From: Lepus europaeus
Taxonomy: Eukaryota > Chordata > Mammalia > Lagomorpha > Leporidae
DNA length: 64,000 nt
Direction of reading: 5' to 3'
Assembly (NCBI RefSeq): GCF_033115175.1
Contig: NC_084845.1
Span: 1,614,501-1,678,500 of the forward strand
This document shows positions 42,705 to 53,776 of this stretch, piece by piece; position 1 is the stretch's first letter, and each line of letters starts with the position of its first letter. The position numbers and the translations under genes are program-made. The notes beneath the pieces were generated by a model. The model saw only the letters and a list, made by a program, of their open reading frames with translations, was not told the DNA's origin and did no database searches.

Positions 42705-42815
42705 TCTCCTGCTAGACTGTGAGTATCTCAGGGCCAGGGACCACGTCCTCTGTTCCTGAGCTCCGAATGTGCAGTGTGGCTCCTGGCAGTCGGCAGTCAG
42801 TAAACAGTTGTGGAA
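42705..42815 (+). repeat. L2 3' end
   Basis: 'TGCTAGACTGTGAGTATCTCAGGGCCAGGGACCACGTCCTCTGTTCC' is the L2 3' signature. Confidence 0.65.
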
Positions 42816-44395
42816 CCAGGTCACGCATGCATGTCAGACGTGCCGTGCCACGTGGCAGCTGAAGCTTCACGCTGGTGCATGCTGTTCCTCCCCCCTGCCT
42901 TCCAAGGGCAGCCTCCGCTCTGGTTCAAAGGTCAGCTCCATGCCAGCGTCTTTTTGTTTAAGAAATAGATGCTGATTCTAATTGTCTAATAAAATCCACA
43001 GTAAAGCCAGTCACAGCTTTAAAACTAAAAGAAACAGTGCTGAAACATCGATGGACAAAATGGGATCATCTTGGGGAATCTGCAAACGCTCCGGCTGGGG
43101 GTCAGGTAGCATGGGTGGGGACACTGAACCTGAATGGGGTTCCTCGTGCTATTTTGCATACTTTAATACACGCCCAACCTTTTCAACGACCCCGTCCCCA
43201 CACCACTTCTCACACTCAGCGCTGAAGTCATCTTTCTAAGCTGCAGATCTGACTGCATCGTTCTGTTATTCCAAACCTCCTGCTGCCCTCTGGAAAAAAT
43301 CAAAAAGAGGCAAATCTCGCTTAATTCCACCACAGCCAGGACTGTGAGCGCTCATCAGTGTCACGGGAAGAAAATGAAATATTGATAAAGCCTGTGATTA
43401 CATCTCTGGCTCTCCCAGCTATAGGCGTCCCCGCCTCGGGGAGCAGAGTTCACGGATACTTTCCCCTCTGCAAGCATTTTTACAGCGAAGCAATCACAGT
43501 GATGAATAGAACGTCCCAGAAGTCATCAGCCATATATTCTGAGCAAACTGCAGAAAGCAATCTTCATGTAGCAATTCCCACCCCAGCAGTTGTTTATTAT
43601 GTATGCAGCCTCATGTAATTGGTATTTTGTATTCTGTTTCTCCGGGTACATCCAAAGTTGTCTTCATTGTGCTTCTCCAGGGACTCCGAAACACAGGCGT
43701 TCTCCATCTTCTGAAGCAAACAAGTTCTATAATGCAAAGCTTGAAGGTCACGTTTCCCAGGGGCGGACATACCTCGGCCATTTGTCATCGGATCAGCTTT
43801 CCTGGCAGCTAATCCCCCTGGCAGCTGCACAGCCCTGTGGCATGTCAAACCGCCTCTGACCAGCCCGCGCCCCTCCACGGAAGGCGACAGGGGACCGCGC
43901 CGGCCTCGTTGATCAGCGGCAGCTGCTGCAGTGCTGCTGGCTGCTGTGCCGCTGCTGAAAACCATGCACTGCGTGAAATCTGTCGTAGTGGGGGCAGCAG
44001 CCACACGCCCCCTCATCTCTCTCTGCCGAGAGAAGGCAGGAAGTAATGTCCTCTGCCCATGGCGATGCCGCGGTCTTCCCTGAACCGGGGTGAAGTCTAG
44101 TTGGAGTTTTGTGGGTGGAGAACCCTGAGACCCCCCAGCTATAGCTTCTAGCTTTTCTTTCAGAAGAACAGAATGTATTTTAGCAAAACATAACCAATAA
44201 AAAAATCCGAAGTGTACAAGGTTCCGGCTCCGAGAGCAGCTTTTAGGAGCAGACTTTGCCAGCCTCTCCCTAGGTCTGTGCCTCGGTTGGCTTTCACCCT
44301 GATGCCCCTTGCCCCGTTCCTGTGCGCCACGTGGGGAGCACCCCTGAGGAACAAGTCAGCACAGGTTCGCTCTCTGATGTGAGGACAAGGACTGA
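42816..44395. other. Mostly unique sequence, possible conserved noncoding DNA
   Basis: Only an L2-like patch (about 43215-43310, 'GAAGTCATCTTTCTAAGCTGCAGATCTGACTGCATCG') was recognised. 43340-44060 is high-complexity DNA free of young repeats, with a (GCT)-rich patch at about 43918-43958. No gene seen. Confidence 0.35.
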
Positions 44396-44617
44396 CGTGC
44401 CTGGGAAAGCAGCAGATCACCCAAGGTCTTGGGCCCCTGCCACCCATGTGCAAGACCCAGATGGAGCTCCTGGCTCCTGGCTTCAGCCTGGCCCAGCCCT
44501 GGCTGTTGTTGCTATTTGGAGGAGTGAACCAGCTGATAGAAGATCTCTCTTTCTCTCTGTCTCTCCCTCTCTATCACTTTGCCTTTCAAATAAATACAAT
44601 AGAACTGAAAAAAAGAG
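44396..44617 (+). repeat. CSINE, 5' truncated
   Basis: Starts inside the body at 'GACGTGCCTGGGAAAGCAGCAG' and runs to 'CAAATAAATACAATAGAACTG'. Confidence 0.8.
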
Positions 44618-44620
44618 AAC

Positions 44621-44960
44621 GGGGCCAACACTGTGGTACAGTGGGCTGAACGTCTGCCTGCACTGCCGGTATCCCTTATGGGCACCAGTTCAAGATGCAA
44701 TTGCTCCACTTCCGATCCAGCTTTCTGCTATGGCCTGGGAAAGCAGTAGAAGATGGCCCAGGTCCGTGGGCCCCTGCACCCATGTGGGAGACCTGGAAGA
44801 AACTCATGGCTCCTGGCTTCAGATTGGCTCAGCTCTGGCTGTTGTGGCCATTTGGTGAGTGCACCAGTGGACAGAAGGATCCCCCCCCCCCACACACACA
44901 CATACACATCTGTAATTCTACCTCTCAAATAAATGAAAAAACTCTACAAAAAAATGAACA
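44621..44960 (+). repeat. CSINE
   Basis: Full-length plus-strand copy beside the truncated one; its TC box is replaced by poly(C)/(CA)n (44881-44902). Confidence 0.8.
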
Positions 44961-45004
44961 AAATTTGCACCTGTACAGACTCATTTTCCTTGTCATCCTC
45001 CCAT

Positions 45005-45085
45005 AAGCAATACAGATAGCAACTATTTGCAGAGCACTTCCATTGGGCACCAGAAATAGTCTTGAGGTGATTTACAGTGGATTAC
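45005..45085 (+). repeat. MIR-like fragment
   Basis: 'CAACTATTTGCAGAGCACTTCCATTGGGCACCAGAAATAGTCTTGAGGTGATTTACA' resembles the MIR 5' half. Confidence 0.5.
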
Positions 45086-45094
45086 AGAGGATTG

Positions 45095-45212
45095 AGCAGG
45101 TTATATGCAAACACGCTCCATTTTACATAATGGACTTCAGCATCCCGGGATTTTGGTATTGGAGGGGGTTCTGGGACCAGCCCCCCTGCAGCTACTGAGG
45201 GGTGACTGCATT
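45095..45212 (-). mobile_element. MER2-like Tigger fossil, 5' end
   Basis: Antisense: 'CAGGTTATATGCAAACACGCTCCATTTTACATAATGGACTTCAGCATCCCGGGATTTTGG' then 'GGTTCTGGGACCAGCCCCCC..GAGGGGTGACTG'. Confidence 0.65.
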
Positions 45213-45269
45213 CAGCCGTCACTCTCGAGGGACCAAGTCTGCTCAGTGTGACTCCCTGCTCCCTGCATC

Positions 45270-45570
45270 AGGGCTGCTACATATTGAATTGTGACCCTTT
45301 CCCCAGATTTACATGCTGAAGTCATGAAGTGAGGTCCTGAAATGGGGCTGTAACTGCGCAGGCTGGTGCCCCCGTAAGAAGGCACGCCTGGCCTCATGCA
45401 CTGCCATCTGAGGACACAGTGACATGCGCCATCTGCAAGACACAAAGAGCAGCTCTCACCAGGAACCAGATTTCATCTGGGACTTCCAGTCTGCAGAATT
45501 GGGAGAAAATAAATTTCTGTTGTGTGTGACACCCCGCTTGTGTTCTGTTACACATCCCCCAGCAGATGCA
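45270..45570 (+). repeat. MaLR (MLT1-like) LTR fossil
   Basis: 'TTGAATTGTGACCCTTTCCCCAGATTTACATGCTGAAGTCATGA', 'GGACTTCCAGTCTGCAGAATTGGGAGAAAATAAATTTCTGTTGTG' are MLT1 landmarks including the polyadenylation region. Confidence 0.75.
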
Positions 45571-46427
45571 TCCGGGGACCCCAGTTCCTTCTGTCTTGTT
45601 ACTCTGCATGCCTCACCAGGTTGTCTCCCACCTCCCTGCCTGGAGAGCTGCTGGAGGTCACACAGCATTCCTGCCTCCGAGAGAGAAGGGACAAAGAAGC
45701 ATCTGCCCTAGTATTCCCTTTCAGAGGCCTCATCTTCACATGCTTCCATCCTATTGGCCAGAGACTGGTCACATGGTCACACCCAGGTGCAAAGGGTTTG
45801 GGTATATTTGACCCAATCAAAATACAAGCTTGACCTTTGACTCTAATGCAAATTAAAAATGTTATTTTAAAAAATTAAACTACTCAGTTAAAAAATAATT
45901 TTTTAAATAAAAACTCCCAATACAAGCTTGAATGTATGCAAGAAAGCAAGATACAAAATTCAGATTATATGCTAAAAAACTGCCAGTTTGGAAATTTCTA
46001 GGTGGTGGCTCCTTTTGGTAGTTATCAGAATATGAGTTGTGATGTTTGAGATGTGACTAAAGGGGATTTCAACAAGTTCAAGGAGAATGGAATTAGAAGA
46101 TAAGTTTATTTTGGTCAAAACATTTTGAAATCTATGCATACTTATTTTCATAATACACATTTTCCACCAACTTTTCAAATAACTCTTATATTTACCATTC
46201 ACCATTCAAAGATAGGTATTTTGCAATAAAACAACTGCAGGTAGGAAAATACCTGTGAACCTTGTTCCCTGGGGATGCAAAGATAAAGGGGTATAATTAC
46301 AGATGTTATCAATATTTCAGGTCTTTCTCATGAAAATGATATACTTCTACAGTTCTGAACGTACTGGGAATTATGCAAAAAATTTCCATCCTCTCTTACT
46401 GTTTTTTTTAATATGACTATTGTTTTA
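45571..46427. other. Unassigned, AT-rich after 45830
   Basis: No gene. 45830-46200 is AT-rich and possibly decayed LINE; no landmark is certain. Confidence 0.35.
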
Positions 46428-46745
46428 AAAGATCTATTTATTTGAAAGGCAGAGTTACAGAGAGAGAGAGAGACTGAGACTTTCCATCTGCAGGTTCACT
46501 CCTCAAATGGTCACAAAGGCCACAGCAGGGCCAATCTGAAGCCAGGAGCCAGGAGCTTCTTCCAGGTCTCCCACATGGGTGCAGGGGCCCAAGCTCTTGG
46601 GCCATCTTCCACTGCTTTCCCAGGCACATTAGCAGGGAGCTGGATCAGAAGTGGGGCAGCTGGGACTTGAATCAGCACTCATATGGGATGACGCCATAGC
46701 GTCACAGGTGGTGGCTTTACTGGTTATACTGTAGTGCTGGCCCCA
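46428..46745 (-). repeat. CSINE
   Basis: Full-length minus-strand copy; head ends 'TATACTGTAGTGCTGGCCCC'. Confidence 0.85.
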
Positions 46746-46751
46746 ACTCTT

Positions 46752-47045
46752 AATTTTTTTAAGAGATATGTTTTATTTAATTAATTTATTGGAGAATCAG
46801 AAAGAGCAAGAGCCAGGGACAGATAGAGATAGCTCCAAATGCCTGCAAAGCCTGGTGTTGGGCCAGGAAGAACTGAGAGCTAGGAAGCTCAATCCAGGGG
46901 CCAAGAACCCACCTATGTGACCCATCACCACTGCCTTGTCAGGGCTACATCAGCAAGAGGTCCCGTCAGGAGCCAGGGGAGGGGATCAAACCCTGGCACT
47001 CTAATGTGGGATGCTGGCATCTCAACGCAGGGCCAAATGCCCATC
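46752..47045 (-). repeat. CSINE, old
   Basis: Diverged minus-strand copy of the 'CACTCTAATGTGGGATGCTGGCATCTCAA' subfamily. Confidence 0.7.
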
Positions 47046-47092
47046 CCTGTTTCTTTTAAATAGATTTCAGAGTTAGCATTGCATAAGCTTTT

Positions 47093-47166
47093 TTTTAAGA
47101 TTTATTTATTTATTTGAAAGTCAAAGTTACACAGAGAAAGGAGAGGCAGAGAGGGAGAGAGGGAGA

Positions 47167-47201
<35 letters not shown>

Positions 47202-47456
47202 CTTCCATCTGCTGGTTCACTCCCCAGTTGGCCGCAATGGCCAGAGCTGCACCAGAGCCAGGAGCCAGGAGCTTCTTCCAAGTCTCCCATGTGGGTACAG
47301 GGACCCAAGGACTTGGGCCATCTTCTACTGCTTTCCCAGGCCATAGCAGAGAGCTGGATCGGAAGTGGAGCAGCCAGGTCTTGAACCGGCTCCCCTATGG
47401 GATGCCGGCACTTCAGGCCAGGGCATTAACCCTCTGTGCCACAGCGCCAGCTCTGA
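47093..47456 (-). repeat. CSINE with 15-bp target-site duplication
   Basis: Full-length minus-strand copy with a long (GA)n/(GGGA)n tract (47145-47199), flanked by ATTGCATAAGCTTTT at 47078-47092 and 47457-47471. Confidence 0.9.
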
Positions 47457-47471
47457 ATTGCATAAGCTTTT

Positions 47472-47824
47472 AAAAAGCACTGTTTTTTAGAGGCAGTGGA
47501 TTTGAAATAGCAGAGTTAAGTGGTCAGTTTGCAGTTTATAAATTTTACTTGCCATTTAGTGTGAGACGTGGTAGAGGGGAATCATGGCCCTATTTTCTCT
47601 CTGTTTACTTCCTGGAATTTTTGCCCCCTCTGTGTTGACAACTGGGTGGTGGTATGCTACTTAACTACTATTTTGCGTGTGGACTTTAAACATCTAGGTC
47701 TAAATCATTTTAGTTTCACCACTGCGAGTGTCCATGGGAAGCTAGTGCCACAGAGGTGCCTTCAGAGGAAGACGAGAGCAAGAGGAAGTACAACGGAAAG
47801 AGAACAGTGCACCTATGGGTGACG
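47472..47824. other. Unassigned sequence
   Basis: No recognisable repeat or gene. Confidence 0.35.
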
Positions 47825-48053
47825 CAGTGGTTCCCAAACAAGGGAGTCTTTGCCTGGGAGGGCACACCTGGCAACATCTGGAGATGCTTCTGGGTGCAAC
47901 ACACGAGACAAGAGGGTCTTGCTACAGGTAAGTGTGAGCAGAGACTGGGGATGCTGCCCAGTGTTCCATGAGGCACAGGACACCTCCCCTTCCACCCCAG
48001 ACAAAGAAGCATCCAGTCCTAAATGTCCCTAAAGCCAAGGCTTAGAACCCTGG
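47825..48053 (+). mobile_element. MER20-like hAT-Charlie fossil
   Basis: 'CAGTGGTTCCCAAACAAGGGAGTCTTTGCC', 'GGCAACATCTGGAGATGCTTCTGGGTGCAACA', 'GGGGATGCTGCCCAGTGTTCCATGAGGCACAGGACACC', 'CTTAGAACCCTGG'. The best preserved of the three copies. Confidence 0.7.
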
Positions 48054-48749
48054 CCTATGTGGTATTGCTGGCCAAAGTCTGGTCAAATCTCTCCTTTTCA
48101 AAAAAAGTACTTAGCAGGTGTTATGGAGTTGCTGAAGGCTTGCCAATACCTCACTGGAACTTCCTCTTGAATGAAATGGAAAGAACTGTCAAGGGCCTGT
48201 CGTGCTGAGATTCAATTGTCTTTGACACTGAACCACCTGAAATGACCTCAGAGCAACGTGATCTGTTCCCTACTCTGGGAAACCCTGTGCAGAAGACGGA
48301 AAGGAGGTGAGAAAACAGCACGGAGTCAGTACATCTAAGCCATGGGAGTAGGTGTGGGAGCAGGGACGAGACAATGGTGCTGAGACTTGGAGATGGTGGG
48401 AGCCAAAGGCGCAATCCCTGGGACTTGCAGATGGCTGGAATTCCGTGGAAGAGGGCTGAAACAGCGTTCATGCGTGACTCCACCTGGAGCAGCTGCTGAG
48501 TGGCAACGATGCTGCAGGGTGGAGAAGAGAAGGATGGAAAGTGGTTGCCGTTGTTCAAGTCAGATATGATGGCAGAAGTACCAGGTCAGCAGCAGCGGGA
48601 CGGAGAAAGGGTAGAGAGTGACTGAGGCGCTGTGAGCACAGCTGGGGCAGCGTAGAGAGGCACTCGCGAAATGTAAGGGGGAGCCCCAACAGCCAATATT
48701 CAAGACAAATAACATTCTAATGCAGTATCTTCCTAAAAATCAGAAACAA
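48054..48749. other. Unassigned sequence
   Basis: No recognisable repeat; a 135-codon minus-strand frame (48151-48558) has no domain. Confidence 0.35.
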
Positions 48750-49072
48750 TGGGGCTGGTGTTGTGGCGCACCAGTTTAAGCCCTGCCTGTGGTGCTGACA
48801 TCCAATGTGAGTGCTGGTTCAAGTCCCAGCTGCTCCACTTTCCATCCAGCTCCCTGCTAATGTGCCTGGGAAAGCAGTAGAGACCTGGCTTACCAATGGG
48901 GTGGGGGCAGGGAAGAAGGTAGTGGAAGATAGCCCAAGTGCTTGGGCCCCTGCCACCCATGTGGGAGACTTGGAGTTCCAGGCTCCTGGGAGTGAACCAG
49001 TGGATGAAAGATTCTCTCTCTCTCTCTCTCTCTAACTCAGCCTTTTAAATAAACGAATGACCCCTTTAAAAA
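48750..49072 (+). repeat. CSINE with a small internal insertion
   Basis: Plus-strand copy; about 45 bp at 48880-48925 ('GAGACCTGGCTTACCAATGGGGTGGGGGCAGG') do not belong to the usual body, and part of the body near 48985 is missing. Confidence 0.75.
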
Positions 49073-49319
49073 GCCAAAAACAATACAAAAAAATAAAACC
49101 CAAACCAACCACAAAAAGCTGTGATGAGGACAATGCCATAATGTTGACCCAAGGCAGGATCTGAGCTGCCCTCAGCACAGTTCTCTTCCCTTGCCTCACA
49201 TGAGGCCAGCCATCAGATCCTGGCTTTAGCTAAAATGCTGAGATTTGTCCATGATGAACTTTTTTGCATTGGTGTTGAAATTTTAAGAAAATGGTGCATT
49301 AAAATACTGTTTATCTTGA
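49073..49319. other. Unassigned sequence
   Basis: No recognisable repeat or gene. Confidence 0.35.
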
Positions 49320-49373
49320 ATATAGTCAGCCCTCTGCATCCTGTAGGTTCAACAATCTGCAATTCAAAAATAC

Positions 49374-49680
49374 TTTTAAAAAAATTATTTATTTATTTGA
49401 AAGTCAGAGTTACATAGAGAGGAGAGGCAGAGAGAAAGGTCTTCCATCCAGTGGTTCACTCCCCAAATGGCCACATGGCCAGAGCTGTGCTGATCCAGAG
49501 CCAGGATCTTTTTCCGGGTACAGGGGTCCAAGGACATGGGCCATCTTCTACTGCTTTCCTAGGCCATAATAGAGAGCTGGATCAGAAGTAGGAGCAGCTG
49601 GCTCTCGAACCGGTGCCCATATGAGATGCTGGCACTTCAGGCCAGGGCGTTAACCCACTGTGCCACAGCACCGGCCCCAA
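49374..49680 (-). repeat. CSINE
   Basis: Minus-strand copy in the MER2 fossil; head ends 'TGTGCCACAGCACCGGCCCC'. Confidence 0.85.
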
Positions 49681-49707
49681 AAAATACTTTTTAAAAAGAG
49701 TTATTTA

Positions 49708-50005
49708 GGGGCTGGCTCTGTGGTGTAGTGGGTAAAGCAGTTGCCTTCAGTGCTGGCATCTCATATGGGCGCTGGATCAAGTCCTGGCTGCTCTGCTTCC
49801 AATTCAGCTGTCTGCTGTGGCCTGGGAAAGCAGTAGAAGATGGCCCAAGTCCTTGGGCCCCTGCACCTGCATGGGAAGAAGATCCTGGCTCCTGATCGGC
49901 ACAGCTCTGGCCGTTGCAGCCAAATGGGGAGTGAACCAGTGGATGTAAGACCTCTCTCTGCCTCTCTTTATGTGTAACTCCAACTTTCAAATAAATAAAT
50001 AAATA
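49708..50005 (+). repeat. CSINE with 20-bp target-site duplication
   Basis: Full-length plus-strand copy inserted in the tail of the next CSINE. The perfect 20-bp duplication lies at 49688-49707 and 50006-50025. Confidence 0.9.
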
Positions 50006-50316
50006 TTTTTAAAAAGAGTTATTTATTTATATAAAAGGTAAAGTTAGAGAGAGAGGTCTTCCTTCTGCTGGTTCACTCCTCAAATGGCCCCAACGGGCTG
50101 GGGCTGAGCCAGGAGGAAGTCAGGAGCCCGGAGCTTCGTCTGGGTCTCCCACATGGGTGCTGAGGCCCAAGCACTTGGGCCATCTTCCACTGCTTTCCCA
50201 GGCCATAGCAGAGAGCTGGATCAGAAGTGGAGCAGCTGGCACTTGAACCAGTGCTCATATGGGATGCCAGTGTCACAGGTGGTGGCTTAATCCACTGTGC
50301 CACAATGTTGGCCCCT
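50006..50316 (-). repeat. CSINE
   Basis: Minus-strand copy whose tail side was split by the preceding insertion; head ends 'TGTGCCACAATGTTGGCCCC'. Confidence 0.85.
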
Positions 50317-50490
50317 CAAGAATATTTTTAAAAGGTTCACATCTGTATGAACATGTGCAGGCTTCTTGTCATCATTTCTTAAAAATATAAAAACAGTTTA
50401 CATAACATTTATGTTGCCTGAGATATTATAAGTAGTCAAGAGATGATTTAAAATATACAAAAGGATGTGTATGGGTTCAATGCAAATACT

Positions 50491-51007
50491 ATGTGTATCT
50501 GGGCTGACAGAGGAAACATTTCTGAGTGAGGAGTGAGAAGCCCTCAGGATTTTCCCACGCAGCTGCACGGCCACATGAACCCTCAGCTCTCCAGAGTCCC
50601 ATGGATCTTCCACTGAGCTCTGAGCAGGTTGGATTCCAGGCAGGACACATATCCATGTGGCTAAGGAAGAAGAACATCTTTCTTGGATGGAACTCAGTTC
50701 AGACAACATCCTGGAGGCAACCTTCTCCAAAGCATGAAGCAAACATGTTTAATGCTAACCATCTGTTTGGCAAACTGTGAGGCTGCATTCTGTTTTTAAC
50801 CAGTTTTTCTACTTCTATCTCACAACACGATTTTCGAAGGAAGGAGCTTTCTATGCAAAGGACCCTTCACGATGTCTTGAGGCTGGTCAGTGCTTAATAA
50901 ACGCTGACTGAGCAAATTTCATTAATGGATGTCTTAGAATGAGGAGGATTTCTGTTTGTCCTAAGATCTCGCTGCATGTGTTTGACATCAAAAAATACAC
51001 TTATGTG
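50491..51007. other. Unassigned sequence
   Basis: No gene. 50830-50915 ('GTCAGTGCTTAATAAACGCTGACTGAGC') resembles an L2/MIR 3' end. Confidence 0.35.
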
Positions 51008-51305
51008 GAGCAGGCATTTTAGCCTGGGGTTAAGATGCCAATCGAGTGCCCGAGCCCCGTACAGTCCCAGCTTCAGCTCCCGGCTCTGGCTTCCTGCTGA
51101 TGTAGACACCAGCAGGCAACAGCGATGGCTCACGTCACCGGGTCCCTGTTGCCCACACAGGAGGCCTGGACTGCATTCCTGCCTCCTGCCTTTGGCTTGA
51201 TCTAGTCCTTGCCATTGCTGTAACTGGGCGAGTGAGTCAGCAGATGGGAGCTCCGTCTGTCTGTCTCTCCCTACCTCCTTAGCACCCAAATAAATAAAAA
51301 TAAAA
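51008..51305 (+). repeat. CSINE, old subfamily
   Basis: Diverged plus-strand copy: 'TTTAGCCTGGGGTTAAGATGCCAATCGAG', 'CCTGCCTCCTGCCTTTGGCTTG', TC box and AAATAAATAAAAATAAAAG tail. Confidence 0.75.
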
Positions 51306-51424
51306 GCATCTGTAAGTGTATTTGTCACTGTTACATAAGATACTAATGCTACAGAAAAGTTCTGAGGAGAGTATACGAGAGCTCTCAGTATGTCCACAAT
51401 TTTACTGTGTACCTCAAATCACTC

Positions 51425-51790
51425 CACTAAAAATTCACATTCCTAGGGACAGAGAGTAGAGAGGTGTTTGCCAGGGGCTGGGTGTGGAGGTACTGGGGAG
51501 CTGCTGGTCAAGGGGCACACACTTTTAGTCACAAGATGAGCAATTCTGAGAAATCTAACGAACAGCATGGTGACTGCAGCCACAACAGTGCACGCACACT
51601 TGAAATGTGCCAGGAGAGTAGGCTGTAAGGATTCTCACCCCAGTACAGACGATAGCCCTGTGAGGTGCTGGGGTGGGGAGCTGCCTGGTTTGCGGTAATC
51701 ATTTCACAATGGATGTGGACGTCACAACACTACCTGGCACAGGGCTCAGTTAGTACTCATCGATTACACCTCAATCAAGCTGGAAAAGGT
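51425..51790 (+). repeat. L1M 3' UTR fossil
   Basis: 'AGAGAGGTGTTTGCCAGGGGCTGGGTGTGGAGG', 'AACAGCATGGTGACTGCAGCC' and 'CACTTGAAATGTGCC' are L1M 3'-end landmarks in sense orientation. Confidence 0.65.
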
Positions 51791-52004
51791 AATAAAATAA
51801 TTCCAATAAATACTCCATGAATAGTTTTTTCATCACAAGCATTTTGAAGACCTCTAGTATACACAGATTTTGAACTTTTTTTGCACAGAGGAGAATTATG
51901 GCTGGATAAGCCCATTGTATATTGAATATATTCTAAGACAGAGTGCATTAAAAGCACCTAACTTCGCAAACACCATGGCTTAGCCTAACCTACCTCAAAC
52001 ACGC

Positions 52005-52365
52005 TCAGCACACTTAACGTAAGCCTAGGTGGTCAAAATCATCTAACACAAAGCCCATCTTATGATGAAGTATTGAATGTTTCAAATAATTCATTAAAGA
52101 CATGATTGGGTTTGAAGATACAAAATACGATATCCCAAAAATGCTGGCAACACAGGGCACTGTGGAGCACAGGGTGCGTCCCTTCTCGGTCATGTGGCTG
52201 GGTGACAGCTGCGGCTGCTGCTGCCCAGCATGGTGAGTGGACACTGCATCGAGGTCGCTAGCCCAGGGAAAGGCCAAAATTCAAACCATGGTTTCTACTG
52301 AATGTTGGTCATATTTGCACCATTGTAAAGTTGAATGATCATAAGTTGCACCCTGACAAGTGAGG
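52005..52365 (-). mobile_element. TcMar-Tigger DNA transposon fossil
   Basis: 'CGGTCATGTGGCTGGGTGACAGCTGCGGCTGCTGCTGCCCAGCATGG', 'CGAGGTCGCTAGCCCAGG', 'CCATGGTTTCTACTGAATG' and 'GCACCATTGTAAAGTTGAATGATCATAAGTTGCACC' agree in order with the family also present at 22425-22725, in inverse orientation. Confidence 0.7.
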
Positions 52366-53417
52366 AAATATCTGTGTAAATAGTATCCTTTGTAATAGTC
52401 CATCGATATTCATTAACCTCTATGTATGGATTTAATAGCCAATGACCACTGAGCACTGACCACCTGCTGGGTGTGCTCGCGATGACACGTGTGGACTCAT
52501 TCACTGAATGAACACACATGGTCCATCTGACAAAGGCCATTTTTGTCCCACTGCATACATGTGGACTACATTAATGGCCAGAGGGCCAGCTTGGAAGCAG
52601 AGAGGTCACTGAGGAGGCTGCCATGATTGTTAGGGGAGACAGATGGCAGTGTTGGGTGTTGGCCATGGAGACAGATGAATTTGGGGTGCTCTGGACACCA
52701 CTCATCTATCGCCATAGGACGTGGTGATGGACAGGTTGGGGAGGGAAGGAGGAGGCGGCTGGGGTGGGGTGGTGCAGGTCCTTGCAAGCTTAGGAGCATA
52801 TTTATGACACCAGAGAGAGCCAAGGGGTTAGTGAGCCTGTGTTTGTCCAGCTTGTGGGTTAGGGTGTGGGCATTAATGGAATAGGGAGGGCATGGTCCAT
52901 CAAGCCGGGGCATCAGAGGACACTCAGGCACCTGAGGACGTAAGTGGGCATCGTCAGTCAACAGGACATGGAGGAGACAGAGTGGCTGTGGCTTGTGTCT
53001 CTGTAGTGAAGTGAGTGTGACTCCCGATGGACTGTGCATCCTGGGGCAGCCCACCCAGCCTCTCTGTGCTCTGGCTTCCTCTAGCATGAAACAGGAGAAA
53101 CACAGGCCCTCTCAAGCTGGGACGGTCTCCTGTGGCGGCAACAAGGCCTCCGGGCTCTTCTGCTTCCCAGTTGGAGTCTTGCACACTGCAATATCAGTTT
53201 CCAAATCTGTGTGTTGAGGACAAAAACACTGGCATTGTGTGGGGATTCAACATGCTTTACATATGATTTTAAAATGTACATAAAGCACATATACATAAAT
53301 ACACAGGATTATATAAATAGTCGATCTATATAAAAATGTGCATCACAAGAACACCCGGAACATAGTAAGTGCTCAGTTAATGCTGATTGTTGCCAACACA
53401 GCTTTTTTGAGACTGAT
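52366..53417. other. Unassigned sequence
   Basis: 52580-52960 has the look of an old interspersed repeat ('GGGAGACAGATGGCAGTG'). 53343-53395 ('CCGGAACATAGTAAGTGCTCAGTTAATGCTG') is an L2 3' end. The 173-codon minus-strand frame 52566-53087 has no known domain. Confidence 0.35.
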
Positions 53418-53426
53418 CAGGGCATT

Positions 53427-53767
53427 CTTTTTTTTTTTTTTTTTAAATTTTTTTTTTATTTTGACAGGCAGAGTGGACAGTGAGAGAGAGAGACAGAGAG
53501 AAAGGTCTTCCTTTGCCATTGGTTCACCCTCCAATGGCCGGCACACCACGCTGATCCGAAGGCAGGAGCCAGGTGCTTATCCTGGTCTCCCATGTGGGTG
53601 CAGGGCCCAAGCACTTGGGCCATCCTCTACTGCACTCCCGGGCCACAGCAGAGAGCTGGCCTAGAAGAGGGGCAACCGGGACAGAATCCGGCGCCCCGAC
53701 TGGGACTAGAACCCGGTGTGCCGGCGCCGCAAGGTGGAGGATTAGCCTATTGAGCCGTGGTGCCGGC
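53427..53767 (-). repeat. CSINE, full length and little diverged
   Basis: Minus-strand copy with a long T run (53428-53445), 'TTGACAGGCAGAGTGGACAGTGAGAGAG' and an intact head ('GCCTATTGAGCCGTGGTGCCGGC'). Flanked by CAGGGCATT (53418-53426, 53768-53776). It is CpG-rich and probably among the youngest copies here. Confidence 0.9.
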
Positions 53768-53776
53768 CAGGGCATT

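Larger units (their letters stand above)
49320..50490 (-). mobile_element. MER2-like Tigger fossil split by three CSINEs
   Basis: 49320-49373 ('ATATAGTCAGCCCTCTGCATCCTGTAGGTTCAACAATCTGCAATTC') and 50317-50490 ('GTATGAACATGTGCAGGCTTCTTGTCATCATTTC', 'TATTATAAGTAGTCAAGAGATGATTTAAAATATACAAAAGGATGTG', 'CAATGCAAATACTATG') are the 3' and middle parts of one antisense MER2. About 0.94 kb of CSINE sequence sits between them. Confidence 0.7.
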
